Source: Lautropia mirabilis (GTDB taxonomy: Bacteria > Pseudomonadota > Gammaproteobacteria > Burkholderiales > Burkholderiaceae_B). From it: a stretch of 57,769 nucleotides of DNA. The DNA is taken from NCBI GenBank assembly GCA_945876565.1, contig CAMCOS010000012.1, positions 1 through 57,769 on the forward strand, given 5' to 3'. This document shows, piece by piece, positions 8,971 through 20,295 of this stretch (position 1 is the first letter of the stretch; every line of letters starts with the position of its first letter). Made by a program: the position numbers and the translations under genes. The notes beneath the pieces were generated by a model. That model saw only the letters and a program-made list of their open reading frames with translations. It was not told where the DNA came from and ran no database searches.

Positions 8971-8986
8971 TGTTTCACGTGAAAAA
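8971..8986. promoter_or_regulatory. near-consensus parS site
   Basis: TGTTTCACGTGAAAAA differs from the parS consensus at one position of the right arm. It is centred 42 bp from the perfect site at 8929-8944, i.e. about four helical turns, so ParB dimers could load side by side on one face of the DNA. Confidence 0.8.
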
Positions 8987-9136
8987 CTTAACCCGAGCAC
9001 CTTGGGCATCGGTAAGAACGACAACTTACGCGCCGCCGAACAGGGCACAAACTAAAACCTAACTAGACATGCGAGATACAAAATTCTCTATCATTGAGCA
9101 ACACTAACAGAACCACTCAATAGAAGGCCTTGAAAG

Positions 9137-10306
9137 ATGCAATTGATTTCTAAGCTCCCGGATATCGGGACAACCATATTCACAATCATGAGCAAAATGG
9201 CGCTCGATCACGATGCTATAAACCTTGGTCAGGGCTTCCCTGACTTCAACGCTGACCCAAAACTTTTACAGCTCGTGAACGACGCCATGTTTGCGGGACA
9301 TAATCAATATCCATACATGCCAGGCGTAGACTCACTTCGTGCTGCAATCCGGGACAAAGTTAGTAACCTTTACAGACATAACTACAACAAAGACACCGAG
9401 ATAACGGTGACCAGCGGCGCTACCGAAGCGATCATGGCTGCAGTTTTAGCCACCGTACACACCGGCGACGAAGTAATTGTGATCGAACCAAACTATGACA
9501 GTTACGTACCTGCTATTCGCCTAGCTGGCGGTATACCGGTTAGAGTCAGTATGGATCCACCAACATCATTGACCGAAACATTCAAGGTCAATTGGGATCT
9601 GGTAGCAAACGCTGTCACCTCAAACACCAGAATGATCATGGTTAATTTTCCACACAATCCAACTGGCGCGGTACTAACCTCAGATGACCTCGATGAGCTA
9701 GAAGCGATTGTTGATGGCACCGATGTTCTAATTGTGTCGGATGAGGTTTACGAACACATCATCTTTGCTCCTCAGGGGCATTTGAGCTTGGCAAGTCGTC
9801 CAGCGCTCGCCAAACGGTCGTTCGTTATATCGTCGTTCGGAAAGACTACACACACCACTGGTTGGAAGATCGGTTACTGCTGTGCACCGCCAGGACTAAC
9901 CAAAGAACTAAGAAAAGTTCATCAGTTCATGGTCTTCACAGTGGCGTCACCGTTGCAGCACGCTTTGGCTCATTACACGCGTGACGCGTCAACGTATTTA
10001 AATTTGCCGGCTTTCTATCAATCAAAGCGTGATCGATTAGCAACTGGTCTTAAACAGACCCGGTTCAAGCCATATGAGTGCCCCGGCACATTTTTTATGT
10101 TGGCTGATTACAGCGCTATATCAGATTTACCTGAAGCAGAGTTCTCCATATGGCTGACCACAGAACATGGTGTAACAGTTATTCCAGTATCGGCTTTCTA
10201 CGCTAATCCAGATGCGAACGATTCCAACCATCGATTAGTACGGTTTTGTTTCGCAAAGAATGATGACACCTTGGATCGTGCTCTCGAAAGGTTAAAGAAA
10301 GTGTAG
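9137..10306 (+). CDS. ybdL: PLP-dependent aminotransferase, methionine aminotransferase (YbdL) type
   Basis: This 389-residue class I/II aminotransferase resembles E. coli YbdL closely along its length: SKLPDIGTTIFTIMSKMA at the N-terminus, INLGQGFPDF, NQYPYMPGV, the PLP-site region SSFGKTTHTTGWKIGYC with its Schiff-base lysine, and HQFMVFTVASPLQHALA. YbdL prefers methionine, histidine and phenylalanine with 2-oxo acids, so a role in methionine salvage or amino-acid balance is likely but not shown. AGAAGG lies about 9 bp before the ATG. It is a lone plus-strand gene between the parS sites and the AT-rich spacer, and separates mnmG from mnmE. Confidence 0.87.
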   Translation: MQLISKLPDIGTTIFTIMSKMALDHDAINLGQGFPDFNADPKLLQLVNDAMFAGHNQYPYMPGVDSLRAAIRDKVSNLYRHNYNKDTEITVTSGATEAIMAAVLATVHTGDEVIVIEPNYDSYVPAIRLAGGIPVRVSMDPPTSLTETFKVNWDLVANAVTSNTRMIMVNFPHNPTGAVLTSDDLDELEAIVDGTDVLIVSDEVYEHIIFAPQGHLSLASRPALAKRSFVISSFGKTTHTTGWKIGYCCAPPGLTKELRKVHQFMVFTVASPLQHALAHYTRDASTYLNLPAFYQSKRDRLATGLKQTRFKPYECPGTFFMLADYSAISDLPEAEFSIWLTTEHGVTVIPVSAFYANPDANDSNHRLVRFCFAKNDDTLDRALERLKKV

Positions 10307-10695
10307 ATCACCATGGCTCAGCTGTTTTATGTTAAGTCTTTTTTACAGTTGATTTGTGCGTCTCTTTTATTGTTAGTAAGTACTTTATATAAAACTGGTA
10401 GTGATTAGATACCCTGTGGACAGGTCGAACAAGCTGGAAATTCCTTTATTTTTCCGACAGTTAAAGAAAGAAATGCTTGTGTATAAACCCTGTTTATCTT
10501 TCTGGATAGAGTTGGATAACTTTCACGGACTACGAGATTGAGCCACTTATACCCAATTGCTCAACAGGTCATCCACAGGCTTATGAACAGGAATCTAGTA
10601 CGTTAACTTTGACTTAAAGCAAGTCAGCTTCTTTGCGAATTAAAGAAATATGTTTAATTAAAAAAGGACAACGGTTTAAAAAACAAGTGGCAAGC
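10307..10695. other. gene-free AT-rich spacer with degenerate DnaA boxes, candidate oriC
   Basis: This 389-bp spacer separates the aminotransferase gene from the end of mnmE. It contains TCATCCACA at 10569-10577 (one mismatch to the DnaA box TTATCCACA) and several two-mismatch matches: TGTGGACAG at 10415, TCTGGATAG at 10501, TTATACCCA near 10547 and TTATGAACA at 10581. A strongly AT-rich run with TTTAATTAAAAAA lies next to them (about 10640-10685), as expected of a duplex-unwinding element. No gene or clear terminator was found. The rpmH-dnaA spacer is the competing origin candidate, with a single perfect box. Confidence 0.5.
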
Positions 10696-12117
10696 TCACT
10701 TACCGATGCAAAATGAAGAAAAAATGTTTCCAAGTAGATCATCGGCTGATATAGCCCCAGTGATGCTACCCAAGGCTAGATGACTCAGCCGAAGTTCTTC
10801 TGCAAGAAGGTCTAGAACGCGATCATCAAGTTCAGCATGTTCGATTGCTATATCCAAGTGGTGTTTGGCAAGTTCTAGGGCTCGGATGTGACGTTGACGA
10901 CCAAGCCATGGTGAAACCTCACCGAGCTGTCTGCCTGCCTTACTCAAGATGAATGACTTCAGTTTCTCAATGCCTTGAAGGGTCTTAGCGGATATCAAGA
11001 TATCATCCTTATCCGCATTTAAAGATACGTCATCACCTGCTAACAGATCACTTTTGTTTTTAACCAGTATGATATCTTTACCAACTAGTTCTGATCGGTT
11101 ACCCCATTGGCTTATCAAAGATACGGGATTTCTAACATCGACGATGTCAAGAATTAGATCGGCTTGTTCGATAGCTTGCCACGTCCGTTCAATACCAATG
11201 GCTTCAATTTTATCGGTGGTATGGCGCAACCCAGCTGTATCAGTAATGAGAATAGGAACACCATCAATTTCCAGGGACTCACGTATTCGATCGCGCGTTG
11301 TGCCAGGCACATCAGTAACGATAGCGATATCCTGAGAAAAGATAGCGTTTAACAAGCTTGATTTACCAACATTCGGCTCACCAGCCAATACCACTTGTAG
11401 GCCATCTTTCAGATAACAACTCTGTGCCGAGATATCTAAAACCTCTTTAAGTTTTGTTTGGACCATGACTAGTTTATGACGAACTTGGTACTTCTCAATA
11501 AACTCGATCTCTTCCTCTGGAAAGTCCAGTGTAGCCTCGACCAATACACGTAGATCGGTCAACTGCTGACCAAGGCGAATAACCTCCAACGAAAAAGCAC
11601 CCGACAGGGAAGCAGCAGCAGCTTTGGCAGCTGCGCTAGAGGTTGCATCAATTAGGTCGGCTACAGCCTCAGCTTGAGCCAGATCCATCTTGTCATTCAA
11701 AAAGGCACGCAACGTAAACTCACCAGGTTCGGCCAATCGCAAATCAATTGACTTACCAACGGCGAGGCATCGTTGCAAAAGCAATTGCATGATTGCAGTA
11801 CCACCATGGCCCTGAAGCTCAAGAACGTCTTCGCCTGTGTACGAATGAGGTGCACAAAAATAGATCACAATCGCCTGATCAATTAGCGATCCATCGTTGT
11901 CGTGAATGGGTAGGTAGTGTGCAACCCTTGGCAAAAGCTCAATTCCAGGCACCAGAGCCTGGATAAAGCTCCTTAGACGTTTACCCGATACCCTAACAAC
12001 GCCTATGCTGCCGCGACCGGACGCAGTCGCGATGGCAGCAATCGGCGCATCATCGGATAGCAAGCTTAGCGATGCGGTTGGCTCGCGGCCTGTGTCATCT
12101 TCTGGGTGATGTACCAC
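10696..12117 (-). CDS. mnmE: tRNA modification GTPase MnmE
   Basis: MnmE (TrmE) is the GTPase partner of MnmG in wobble-uridine modification. Seen in order are the formyl-THF-binding N-domain (APIAAIATASGRGSIGVVR), the helical domain, and an inserted G domain with P-loop AGEPNVGKSSLLNA, DVPGTTRDR, DTAGLR and NKSD. The C-terminus FSSFCIGK carries the catalytic cysteine of the family. The GTG at 12117 overlaps the end of yidC by 52 bp and gives a longer N-terminus than usual. A TTG at 12063, just after the yidC stop, would match typical proteins better; neither has a clear ribosome-binding site. Confidence 0.96.
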   Translation of the reverse strand: MVHHPEDDTGREPTASLSLLSDDAPIAAIATASGRGSIGVVRVSGKRLRSFIQALVPGIELLPRVAHYLPIHDNDGSLIDQAIVIYFCAPHSYTGEDVLELQGHGGTAIMQLLLQRCLAVGKSIDLRLAEPGEFTLRAFLNDKMDLAQAEAVADLIDATSSAAAKAAAASLSGAFSLEVIRLGQQLTDLRVLVEATLDFPEEEIEFIEKYQVRHKLVMVQTKLKEVLDISAQSCYLKDGLQVVLAGEPNVGKSSLLNAIFSQDIAIVTDVPGTTRDRIRESLEIDGVPILITDTAGLRHTTDKIEAIGIERTWQAIEQADLILDIVDVRNPVSLISQWGNRSELVGKDIILVKNKSDLLAGDDVSLNADKDDILISAKTLQGIEKLKSFILSKAGRQLGEVSPWLGRQRHIRALELAKHHLDIAIEHAELDDRVLDLLAEELRLSHLALGSITGAISADDLLGNIFSSFCIGK

Positions 12118-13754
12118 TGTTGGGCGATAGAGAGAACGTTATTGACGACCCAGTAAAGCACTAGGCCTGCTGGGAAGAAGAACATGAAACCCCCGAATAT
12201 CAAAGGCATAAGCATCATCACGCGAGCTTGCATAGGATCTGGTGGGGTTGGGTTAAGCTTAATTTGTACAAACATCGTCACCATCATGATGATTGGCAAG
12301 ATGTATAACGGGTCCCGAGCCGACAAGTCGTCCACCCACATTACCCAAGGCGCACCACGCATCTCAACGCTGGCCAGCAGTACCCAGTAAAGTGAAATGA
12401 ACACAGGTATCTGAATCACGATTGGTAGACAACCCCCTAACGGGTTAATCTTCTCGTTTCGATACATCTCCATCATTGCTGTGTTGAGCTTTTGGCGATC
12501 ATCGCCGAATTTCTCTTTCAAGGCCTGCAGTCGAGGTGCAACCTGTTTCATCTTGGCCATAGACCGGTAGCTAGCGGCCGACAACGGATAGAAGACTGCT
12601 TTGATGAGAACGGTCAGGGCAACGATCGTCCAACCCCAGTTGCCGAGTAAGTCATGAATCCAGGTCATCAGGATAAACAAGGGCTTGGCAATGATGGTCA
12701 ACCATCCATAATCGACCACTAAATCAAGGCCTGGTGCCAAAGCCGCCAGTGCATCCTGGTCCTGTGGCCCAACCCACAAGTTGCTTGTAATGGTTGAAAC
12801 TGCACCAGGTCCGATGTTACCAATGCCCTCTATACTACGAACTGCATATAGATTCTCACCGACTTGAGCCATGTCGTAGTTTCGTTGAACGCCTTGTGGC
12901 GGTACCCAAGCAGTTACAAAGTAATGCTGAATCATTGCAAACCAGCCGTTATGGGCCGACTTGATGTAGTTACCATCTTTTTTCGAGATATCTGAGAAAG
13001 AGACTTTTTGGAATTTGTCCTGTTCAGAGTACACCGCCGGACCGGTGAAGGTCTGGTAGAAGCTTGATGTATCCTCCGGATCATCTCCGTCCCTAGTAAT
13101 CTGCAGATAAACAGAAGGCGTAATGGCTGAATCAGTCAAGTTTTCAACATCATGCTGAACACCGATCACATACAAGCCGCGTGAGAACGTGAAGGTCTTG
13201 GTTACTTTCACCCCGCCAGACTCACCGACAAACTGAACAACAAGACTATCGCCCTCAAGGGTAGTGCCAGAGCTCACCTTTCTGAAAGGAATCAAATGGG
13301 TTGGGTAGTCGGTGCCCAGTGGACCGACCACACCCGTTTGAACGATGTATGTCCGCCCACCGTTTTGCTCCAACAGAACAGTCGGTTGGTTAACATCGCC
13401 TTTTGATGGATAGTTGAGCAATTCAGCACGAATTAGCTGTGCACCAGTGAGATCAAACGTCACCTTTAAGACATCTGTCGTGACCTGCACTGTTTCACTA
13501 GGTGCCGGGATGGGTGCAGGCGCAGTCGGGCTTTGTGGGTTGGATGCGTTTTGGCTAGGCAGTTGCCCAGCAGGCACCGCACCAGAGTCAGCCTGATTGC
13601 CGTTGGCAGATCCTTGTCCACTACCGGTCGAGGCTCCAGTTGTCGGCCTTTCGCCGAACAAGGAGGTGCCAGTTTGATGAACCTGCCAATTGTTCCAAAG
13701 CATCAGCAATGAAAACGCAAAAATCATTAGCAGGATTGTGCGACGGATATCCAT
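12066..13754 (-). CDS. yidC: membrane protein insertase YidC
   Basis: YidC inserts and folds inner-membrane proteins, alone or with SecYEG. The 562-residue protein has an N-terminal transmembrane anchor (TILLMIFAFSLLMLW), a low-complexity Gly/Ser/Gln/Pro linker, the large periplasmic beta-sandwich typical of Gram-negative YidC, and a conserved C-terminal core with five helices (NWGWTIVALTVLIKAVFYPL, NPLGGCLPIVIQIPVFISLY, FPAGLVLYWVVNN). It sits in the usual order rpmH-rnpA-yidD-yidC-mnmE on the minus strand. Confidence 0.97.
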   Translation of the reverse strand: MDIRRTILLMIFAFSLLMLWNNWQVHQTGTSLFGERPTTGASTGSGQGSANGNQADSGAVPAGQLPSQNASNPQSPTAPAPIPAPSETVQVTTDVLKVTFDLTGAQLIRAELLNYPSKGDVNQPTVLLEQNGGRTYIVQTGVVGPLGTDYPTHLIPFRKVSSGTTLEGDSLVVQFVGESGGVKVTKTFTFSRGLYVIGVQHDVENLTDSAITPSVYLQITRDGDDPEDTSSFYQTFTGPAVYSEQDKFQKVSFSDISKKDGNYIKSAHNGWFAMIQHYFVTAWVPPQGVQRNYDMAQVGENLYAVRSIEGIGNIGPGAVSTITSNLWVGPQDQDALAALAPGLDLVVDYGWLTIIAKPLFILMTWIHDLLGNWGWTIVALTVLIKAVFYPLSAASYRSMAKMKQVAPRLQALKEKFGDDRQKLNTAMMEMYRNEKINPLGGCLPIVIQIPVFISLYWVLLASVEMRGAPWVMWVDDLSARDPLYILPIIMMVTMFVQIKLNPTPPDPMQARVMMLMPLIFGGFMFFFPAGLVLYWVVNNVLSIAQQWYITQKMTQAASQPHR

Positions 13755-13809
13755 TCTGACCTGAATTTTAAGTAGTCAAAGAAACACCGCAGTTTAGCCT
13801 TAATTGCGG

Positions 13810-14043
13810 TCACTGTTTATCGCGGGGGCTAGGTGGTACCGGATCGTTGCCACCCGATGCCCAAGGGTGACACCTGCCGACCCGCTTGATCGCAAGCCAG
13901 ACACCCTTGATAGGGCCATGAGACTGAATGCTCTGAATGGCGTAATGTGAGCAGGTCGGATTGAACCTGCAGTTGGACCCAACCCACGGACTAAGAAAAT
14001 ACTGGTATGCCTGAACCAGCTTAATCAACAGCCAGCTAATCAT
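13810..14043 (-). CDS. yidD: membrane protein insertion efficiency factor YidD
   Basis: This 77-residue protein matches the small YidD family: the N-terminal amphipathic segment LIKLVQAYQYFLSPWVG, the cysteine motif CRFNPTCSHYA, and GRCHPWASGGNDPVP. It is thought to assist YidC-dependent membrane insertion. Its ATG overlaps the rnpA stop (ATGA), indicating coupled translation, and yidC follows 55 bp downstream. Confidence 0.95.
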   Translation of the reverse strand: MISWLLIKLVQAYQYFLSPWVGSNCRFNPTCSHYAIQSIQSHGPIKGVWLAIKRVGRCHPWASGGNDPVPPSPRDKQ

Positions 14044-14426
14044 GATCGACTCGCAGCTGTGCTGATTAAGCGATTTGCCTCGATACGAACCTCCCGCTTG
14101 AGCCCACTAAGACTCTGCGAGTGAACGCTAGCCTTTAATCGAAAAACGTAATAGCCAGGAGATAGCGATGCTTGACTCAACCGAAACGCCTCACGCAAAA
14201 CACGTTTGATGGCGTTGCGTCGAACGGACAGTCGGACCAGTCGTTTGGGAACAACAAAACCAAGCTTGGGTATATCTACGTTTGACAGATCAGTGGGTAA
14301 AGCAGAACACCGATGGAAGGTTAAGAGTTCTCCGCGAGCTAAAGGACGCGAGCGCAGCGCAGCCGCAAATTGCTCTGGCGAAAGAAGCCGCGAATCGCGG
14401 CTAAACCTTTGGTTTTCAGAGGCCAA
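14040..14426 (-). CDS. rnpA: ribonuclease P protein component
   Basis: RnpA is the protein subunit of RNase P, which matures the 5' ends of tRNAs. The RNR-type motif appears as RLSVRRNAIKRVLREAFR in the middle, preceded by KLGFVVPKRLVR. The 128 residues are normal for the family. The start is a TTG at 14426 with GGGG about 7 bp upstream; no better ATG was found near. It overlaps yidD by 4 bp and follows rpmH after a 138-bp spacer in which I saw no gene. Confidence 0.95.
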   Translation of the reverse strand: MASENQRFSRDSRLLSPEQFAAALRSRPLARGELLTFHRCSALPTDLSNVDIPKLGFVVPKRLVRLSVRRNAIKRVLREAFRLSQASLSPGYYVFRLKASVHSQSLSGLKREVRIEANRLISTAASRS

Positions 14427-14564
14427 GGATGCCCCGATGGTTGACTAAATTTGGGCTGGTCTGTTTTTTTAATGCGAGTCTAACCAAGCTCAGCAGCTCA
14501 TGCGCCGAGCCAAATTTAATTTTCAGCAAACAGGCTTTAATACCAAACCGCAACACACAGCGCT

Positions 14565-14699
14565 TTAGACGGCTAAGCGCTTACGGCCTTTGGCACGCCG
14601 AGCGTTGATGACTGCGCGACCACCACGCGTTTTCATGCGGACACGAAAGCCGTGAGTGCGTTTACGACGTGTAACTGAAGGTTGATAAGTACGTTTCAT
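14565..14699 (-). CDS. rpmH: 50S ribosomal protein L34
   Basis: A 44-codon ORF reads [18 protein letters not shown], then [20 protein letters not shown] and ends RLAV, the complete L34 sequence, one of the most conserved small ribosomal proteins. It is divergent from dnaA and leads the minus-strand rpmH-rnpA-yidD-yidC-mnmE series, as in many bacteria near the origin. Confidence 0.98.
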   Translation of the reverse strand: MKRTYQPSVTRRKRTHGFRVRMKTRGGRAVINARRAKGRKRLAV

Positions 14700-14856
14700 G
14701 ATGTCAAACCCAGGAATATTGGGGAAAGCCCTCTATTTCATCAAATATCTGCACTACAGTCAACTGGTTCGAATGGGTCAAATGCGTTTTTATGGAAGAA
14801 GCTGTGGATAAGTACTCTCTCGACAGGGTAAAATAGCCAGAACGAAAAGATACCCC
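14700..14856. promoter_or_regulatory. rpmH-dnaA divergent promoter region with a perfect DnaA box
   Basis: This spacer carries TGTGGATAA at 14803-14811, an exact DnaA box (TTATCCACA on the other strand), 45 bp before the dnaA start. That position suggests DnaA autoregulation and is compatible with origin activity. Only one box was found here. The strand switch between rpmH and dnaA matches replication moving outward from this area. Confidence 0.75.
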
Positions 14857-16227
14857 ATGGATGAATTCTGGCAATCTTGCTTGGTACAACTTGAGCAAGA
14901 GTTACCTCCTCAGCAGTTAAGTGCCTGGATAAGGCCGATCGTTCCGCGTTCATTTGACGCGGAGCATGGTGTGCTGTGCCTGGCGTTACCGAACCGCTTC
15001 AAGCTAGATTGGGTCAAGAGAAACTTCCTGCCCCGATTGCAACAGCTCGCAACGGAGTGGCACAAAGTACCCGTCGAGGTCATGCTTGAGTTGACGCCAG
15101 GTCAGGCACAAACCGCGCAGCAGCAAACCTCAAGCCTACCCTTGTTGTCAGATCAGGGCTCAAGGCCCGAGCCAAGCGCCCATACAGCATCGGGCTCAGA
15201 CAATCGGTCCCGCCTCAATGGCACGCTCACGTTTGCAAACTTTGTCACCGGAAAAGCCAACCAGTTAGCCAGAGCCGCGGCGCAGCAAGTCGCGCTAAAT
15301 CCTGGCACTTCCTACAACCCACTTTTTCTTTATGGTGGCGTTGGTTTAGGCAAAACCCACTTGGTTCACGCAATCGGCAACGCTGTTATCGAGAACAAGA
15401 GCAATGCCAGGGTTCGATATGTACACGCGGATCAATATGTGTCGGATGTTGTGAAGGCGTATCAGAAGAAAGCATTTGACGACTTCAAGCGCTACTATCA
15501 CTCGCTCGACCTTTTGTTAATTGACGATATTCAGTTCATATCCGAAAAAAAACGCACGCAAGAAGAGTTCTTCTACGCGTTTGAAGCGATGGTTGCCCAA
15601 GGTAAACAGATCATCATCACCAGCGATACTTATCCGAAAGAGCTTGCTGGCATCGATGATCGCCTTATTTCCAGGTTCGACTCCGGCCTGACGGTGGCAA
15701 TCGAGCCACCCGAACTAGAAATGCGGGTGGCTATTTTGCTCAAGAAAGCGCAAGCAGAAGGCTTTACTATGCCCGAAGAGGTTGCGTTCTTTATTGCCAA
15801 ACACTTACGCAGCAATGTCCGAGAGCTAGAGGGTGCGCTACACAAGGTGTTGGCTTACGTCCGTTTTCATGGACGCGACGACATCAATGTCGAAATCTGC
15901 CGTGATGCGCTTAAAGACGTGTTGTCTGTTTCCAATGGACAAATCACCGTTGAGAACATCCAGAAAACCGTCGCCGACTTTTACAAGATCAAAGTCGCCG
16001 ACATGTACTCAAAAAGACGGCCGGCCAACATTGCAGTACCGCGCCAGGTGGCCATGTACCTTGCCAAGGAACTCACACATAAAAGCCTTCCGGAAATAGG
16101 AGACTTGTTTGGTGGCCGTGATCACACAACTGTTTTGCATGCCGTGCGCAAAATTGCCGACCTGCGAAGTAAACAAGCTGAACTTAACCATACGCTGCAT
16201 GTGCTCGAACAAACATTAAAGGGATAA
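14857..16227 (+). CDS. dnaA: chromosomal replication initiator protein DnaA
   Basis: DnaA binds DnaA boxes, oligomerises with ATP and unwinds the origin. Domain I is at the N-terminus ([21 protein letters not shown]). A Gln/Ser-rich domain II linker follows around residues 85-115. The AAA+ domain III begins near [15 protein letters not shown] with Walker [10 protein letters not shown] and Walker B LLIDDIQF. Domain IV ends with the signature [11 protein letters not shown]. The 456 residues are normal for a betaproteobacterium. The gene starts the plus-strand operon dnaA-dnaN-gyrB and is preceded by a perfect DnaA box. Confidence 0.98.
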   Translation: MDEFWQSCLVQLEQELPPQQLSAWIRPIVPRSFDAEHGVLCLALPNRFKLDWVKRNFLPRLQQLATEWHKVPVEVMLELTPGQAQTAQQQTSSLPLLSDQGSRPEPSAHTASGSDNRSRLNGTLTFANFVTGKANQLARAAAQQVALNPGTSYNPLFLYGGVGLGKTHLVHAIGNAVIENKSNARVRYVHADQYVSDVVKAYQKKAFDDFKRYYHSLDLLLIDDIQFISEKKRTQEEFFYAFEAMVAQGKQIIITSDTYPKELAGIDDRLISRFDSGLTVAIEPPELEMRVAILLKKAQAEGFTMPEEVAFFIAKHLRSNVRELEGALHKVLAYVRFHGRDDINVEICRDALKDVLSVSNGQITVENIQKTVADFYKIKVADMYSKRRPANIAVPRQVAMYLAKELTHKSLPEIGDLFGGRDHTTVLHAVRKIADLRSKQAELNHTLHVLEQTLKG

Positions 16228-16231
16228 TTTC

Positions 16232-17341
16232 ATGCAACTTATCAAAGCAAACCGCGACGCACTTTTGAAGCCACTGACCACAGTTGCAGGTATTGTCGAG
16301 CGCCGTCATACGCTGCCAATTCTTGCCAATATCTTGATACGTAAACGCGGCACACGTGTGTCCTTTATAGCAACGGACTTAGAAGTACAAATCACCGCCA
16401 CCGCTGACTTTGGTGTTGGCCAAGATGATACGGCGGTCACGGTTGCGGCTCGAAAGCTGCTTGATATTTTGCGTGCATTGCCTGACAGCGAAGAAATCAC
16501 ACTATCGCAGAGCACCAACAAACTGACGGTTCAATGTGGGAAAAGTCGCTTTTCTCTGCAGACACTCGCTGCCCAAGAGTTTCCCACACTGGCTGAGCCC
16601 GAAGCCGTCGATGTCACCGTCTCTTTGTCACAAAAAACACTAAAGCATTTGTTTGGCATGACGCACTACGCCATGGCACAACAAGATATCCGCTATTACT
16701 TAAACGGCACGCTAATGGTCTTCGAGAGCGACACGTTGCGCACGGTGGCAACCGATGGTCATCGCTTGGCACATTGCAGTTGTGCGGCCGATGGCGTGCA
16801 AACGCGAACAGAAATTATTGTCCCGCGCAAAACGGTGCTTGAGCTGCAACGCCTCCTGGAAGACAATGATGACACCATTTCTGTCGATGTCGGCGCGGGG
16901 CAGATTCGCTTCAGGTTTGAGCAGGTCGAGCTCATTTCCAAGTTAGTAGAAGGGAAATTCCCTGACTACAAGCGTGTTATTCCAACCAATTACACGCGGC
17001 ATTTCGATGTGTCGCGCGAACACTTGTTGGCAAGTTTGCAGCGGGCCTCTATTCTGAGCACGGACAAATTACGCAGTGTCCGTTTCCAGCTGGCAGACAA
17101 TACGCTGACTGCTTCGTCTACCAACGCTGAACAAGAAGAAGCTCTCGAACAAATCGAAGTCGACTATCAATTTGAGCCCCTAGACGTTGGATTTAACGTC
17201 AGTTACCTACTAGACTTTTTGTCGAGTATTAAGAATGAGACCGTTCGCTGGTCGGTCATGCCTGACGCCAATGCCTCTGCGTTGCTGACACTGCCTGATG
17301 ACGACTCCTTTCAATACGTTGTTATGCCCATGCGGATCTAA
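16232..17341 (+). CDS. dnaN: DNA polymerase III subunit beta (sliding clamp)
   Basis: DnaN forms the ring-shaped dimeric clamp that tethers DNA polymerase III. The 369-residue protein carries typical clamp features: LLKPLTTVAGIVERRHTLPI near the N-terminus, YYLNGTLM, TDGHRLAH, the VEGKFPDYKRVIP loop, and the C-terminal YVVMPMRI that lines the partner-binding pocket. Only 4 bp separate it from dnaA and 5 bp from gyrB, consistent with one operon. Confidence 0.98.
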   Translation: MQLIKANRDALLKPLTTVAGIVERRHTLPILANILIRKRGTRVSFIATDLEVQITATADFGVGQDDTAVTVAARKLLDILRALPDSEEITLSQSTNKLTVQCGKSRFSLQTLAAQEFPTLAEPEAVDVTVSLSQKTLKHLFGMTHYAMAQQDIRYYLNGTLMVFESDTLRTVATDGHRLAHCSCAADGVQTRTEIIVPRKTVLELQRLLEDNDDTISVDVGAGQIRFRFEQVELISKLVEGKFPDYKRVIPTNYTRHFDVSREHLLASLQRASILSTDKLRSVRFQLADNTLTASSTNAEQEEALEQIEVDYQFEPLDVGFNVSYLLDFLSSIKNETVRWSVMPDANASALLTLPDDDSFQYVVMPMRI

Positions 17342-17346
17342 ATTAA

Positions 17347-19792
<2,446 letters not shown>

Positions 19793-19794
<2 letters not shown>

Positions 19795-19822
19795 GCCGCT
19801 AGATCGCACGATTAAGCGGCTT
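19793..19822. terminator. hairpin between gyrB and the DUF1840 gene
   Basis: AAGCCGCT (19793-19800) pairs with AGCGGCTT (19815-19822) across a 14-nt loop, starting within the gyrB stop codon. There is no T-tract, so it may stop transcription weakly or protect the 3' end. It lies between two convergent genes. Confidence 0.45.
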
Positions 19823-19844
19823 GCCGCCTACCTTGCTGTCGTGA

Positions 19845-20192
19845 TCACCAGCCTGAGCTGGTCTCCCACATCACGGGCGCATCCGCTTCTTTGGCTTTTC
19901 GCATCATGGCCAAAAGCGGATAGGCCCGTTGCTCAAGTAAAACGACTTCGTTAGCCTTGCGCCCATTGTCATAGTCATCGTCATCGTCGTCACCAGCATC
20001 GGGTGGTGGTTGCTCGTTGGCAATGGCGAGCTCAAGCGAATTAATTGCATCACCAAGCTGCTCGGCAGTGAAGACACCGCGTTCAGGCACGGTTGATCCG
20101 ATCTCTTTACCGGTCGCTTTAAGAACCAGTTTGGCGTGATCTGCCATCATTAAAACGTCGGCATCGACTTTGCTGCTGAATGTAACGAGCAT
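19845..20192 (-). CDS. DUF1840 domain-containing protein
   Basis: This 115-residue cytosolic protein matches DUF1840, a small family of unknown function found mostly in Betaproteobacteria, often next to gyrB. It starts MLVTFSSKVDADVLMMAD, has a conserved middle (TAEQLGDAINSLELAIA), an Asp-run linker (DAGDDDDDDYDNG), and ends with VVLLEQRAYPLLAMMRKAKE, a helical region. The start at 20192 has a GGAGAG ribosome-binding site; the ORF reads 11 codons further upstream. No enzymatic motif is visible. Confidence 0.85.
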   Translation of the reverse strand: MLVTFSSKVDADVLMMADHAKLVLKATGKEIGSTVPERGVFTAEQLGDAINSLELAIANEQPPPDAGDDDDDDYDNGRKANEVVLLEQRAYPLLAMMRKAKEADAPVMWETSSGW

Positions 20193-20295
20193 GACTCTCT
20201 CCTCGCGCGAAGTTGGCGCCGGCATGTGGGGACGAGCCGGCTAATGACCTGTCTTCAGGCTATCATTAATTTTTTATTTTTTGCATTAAATTTTC

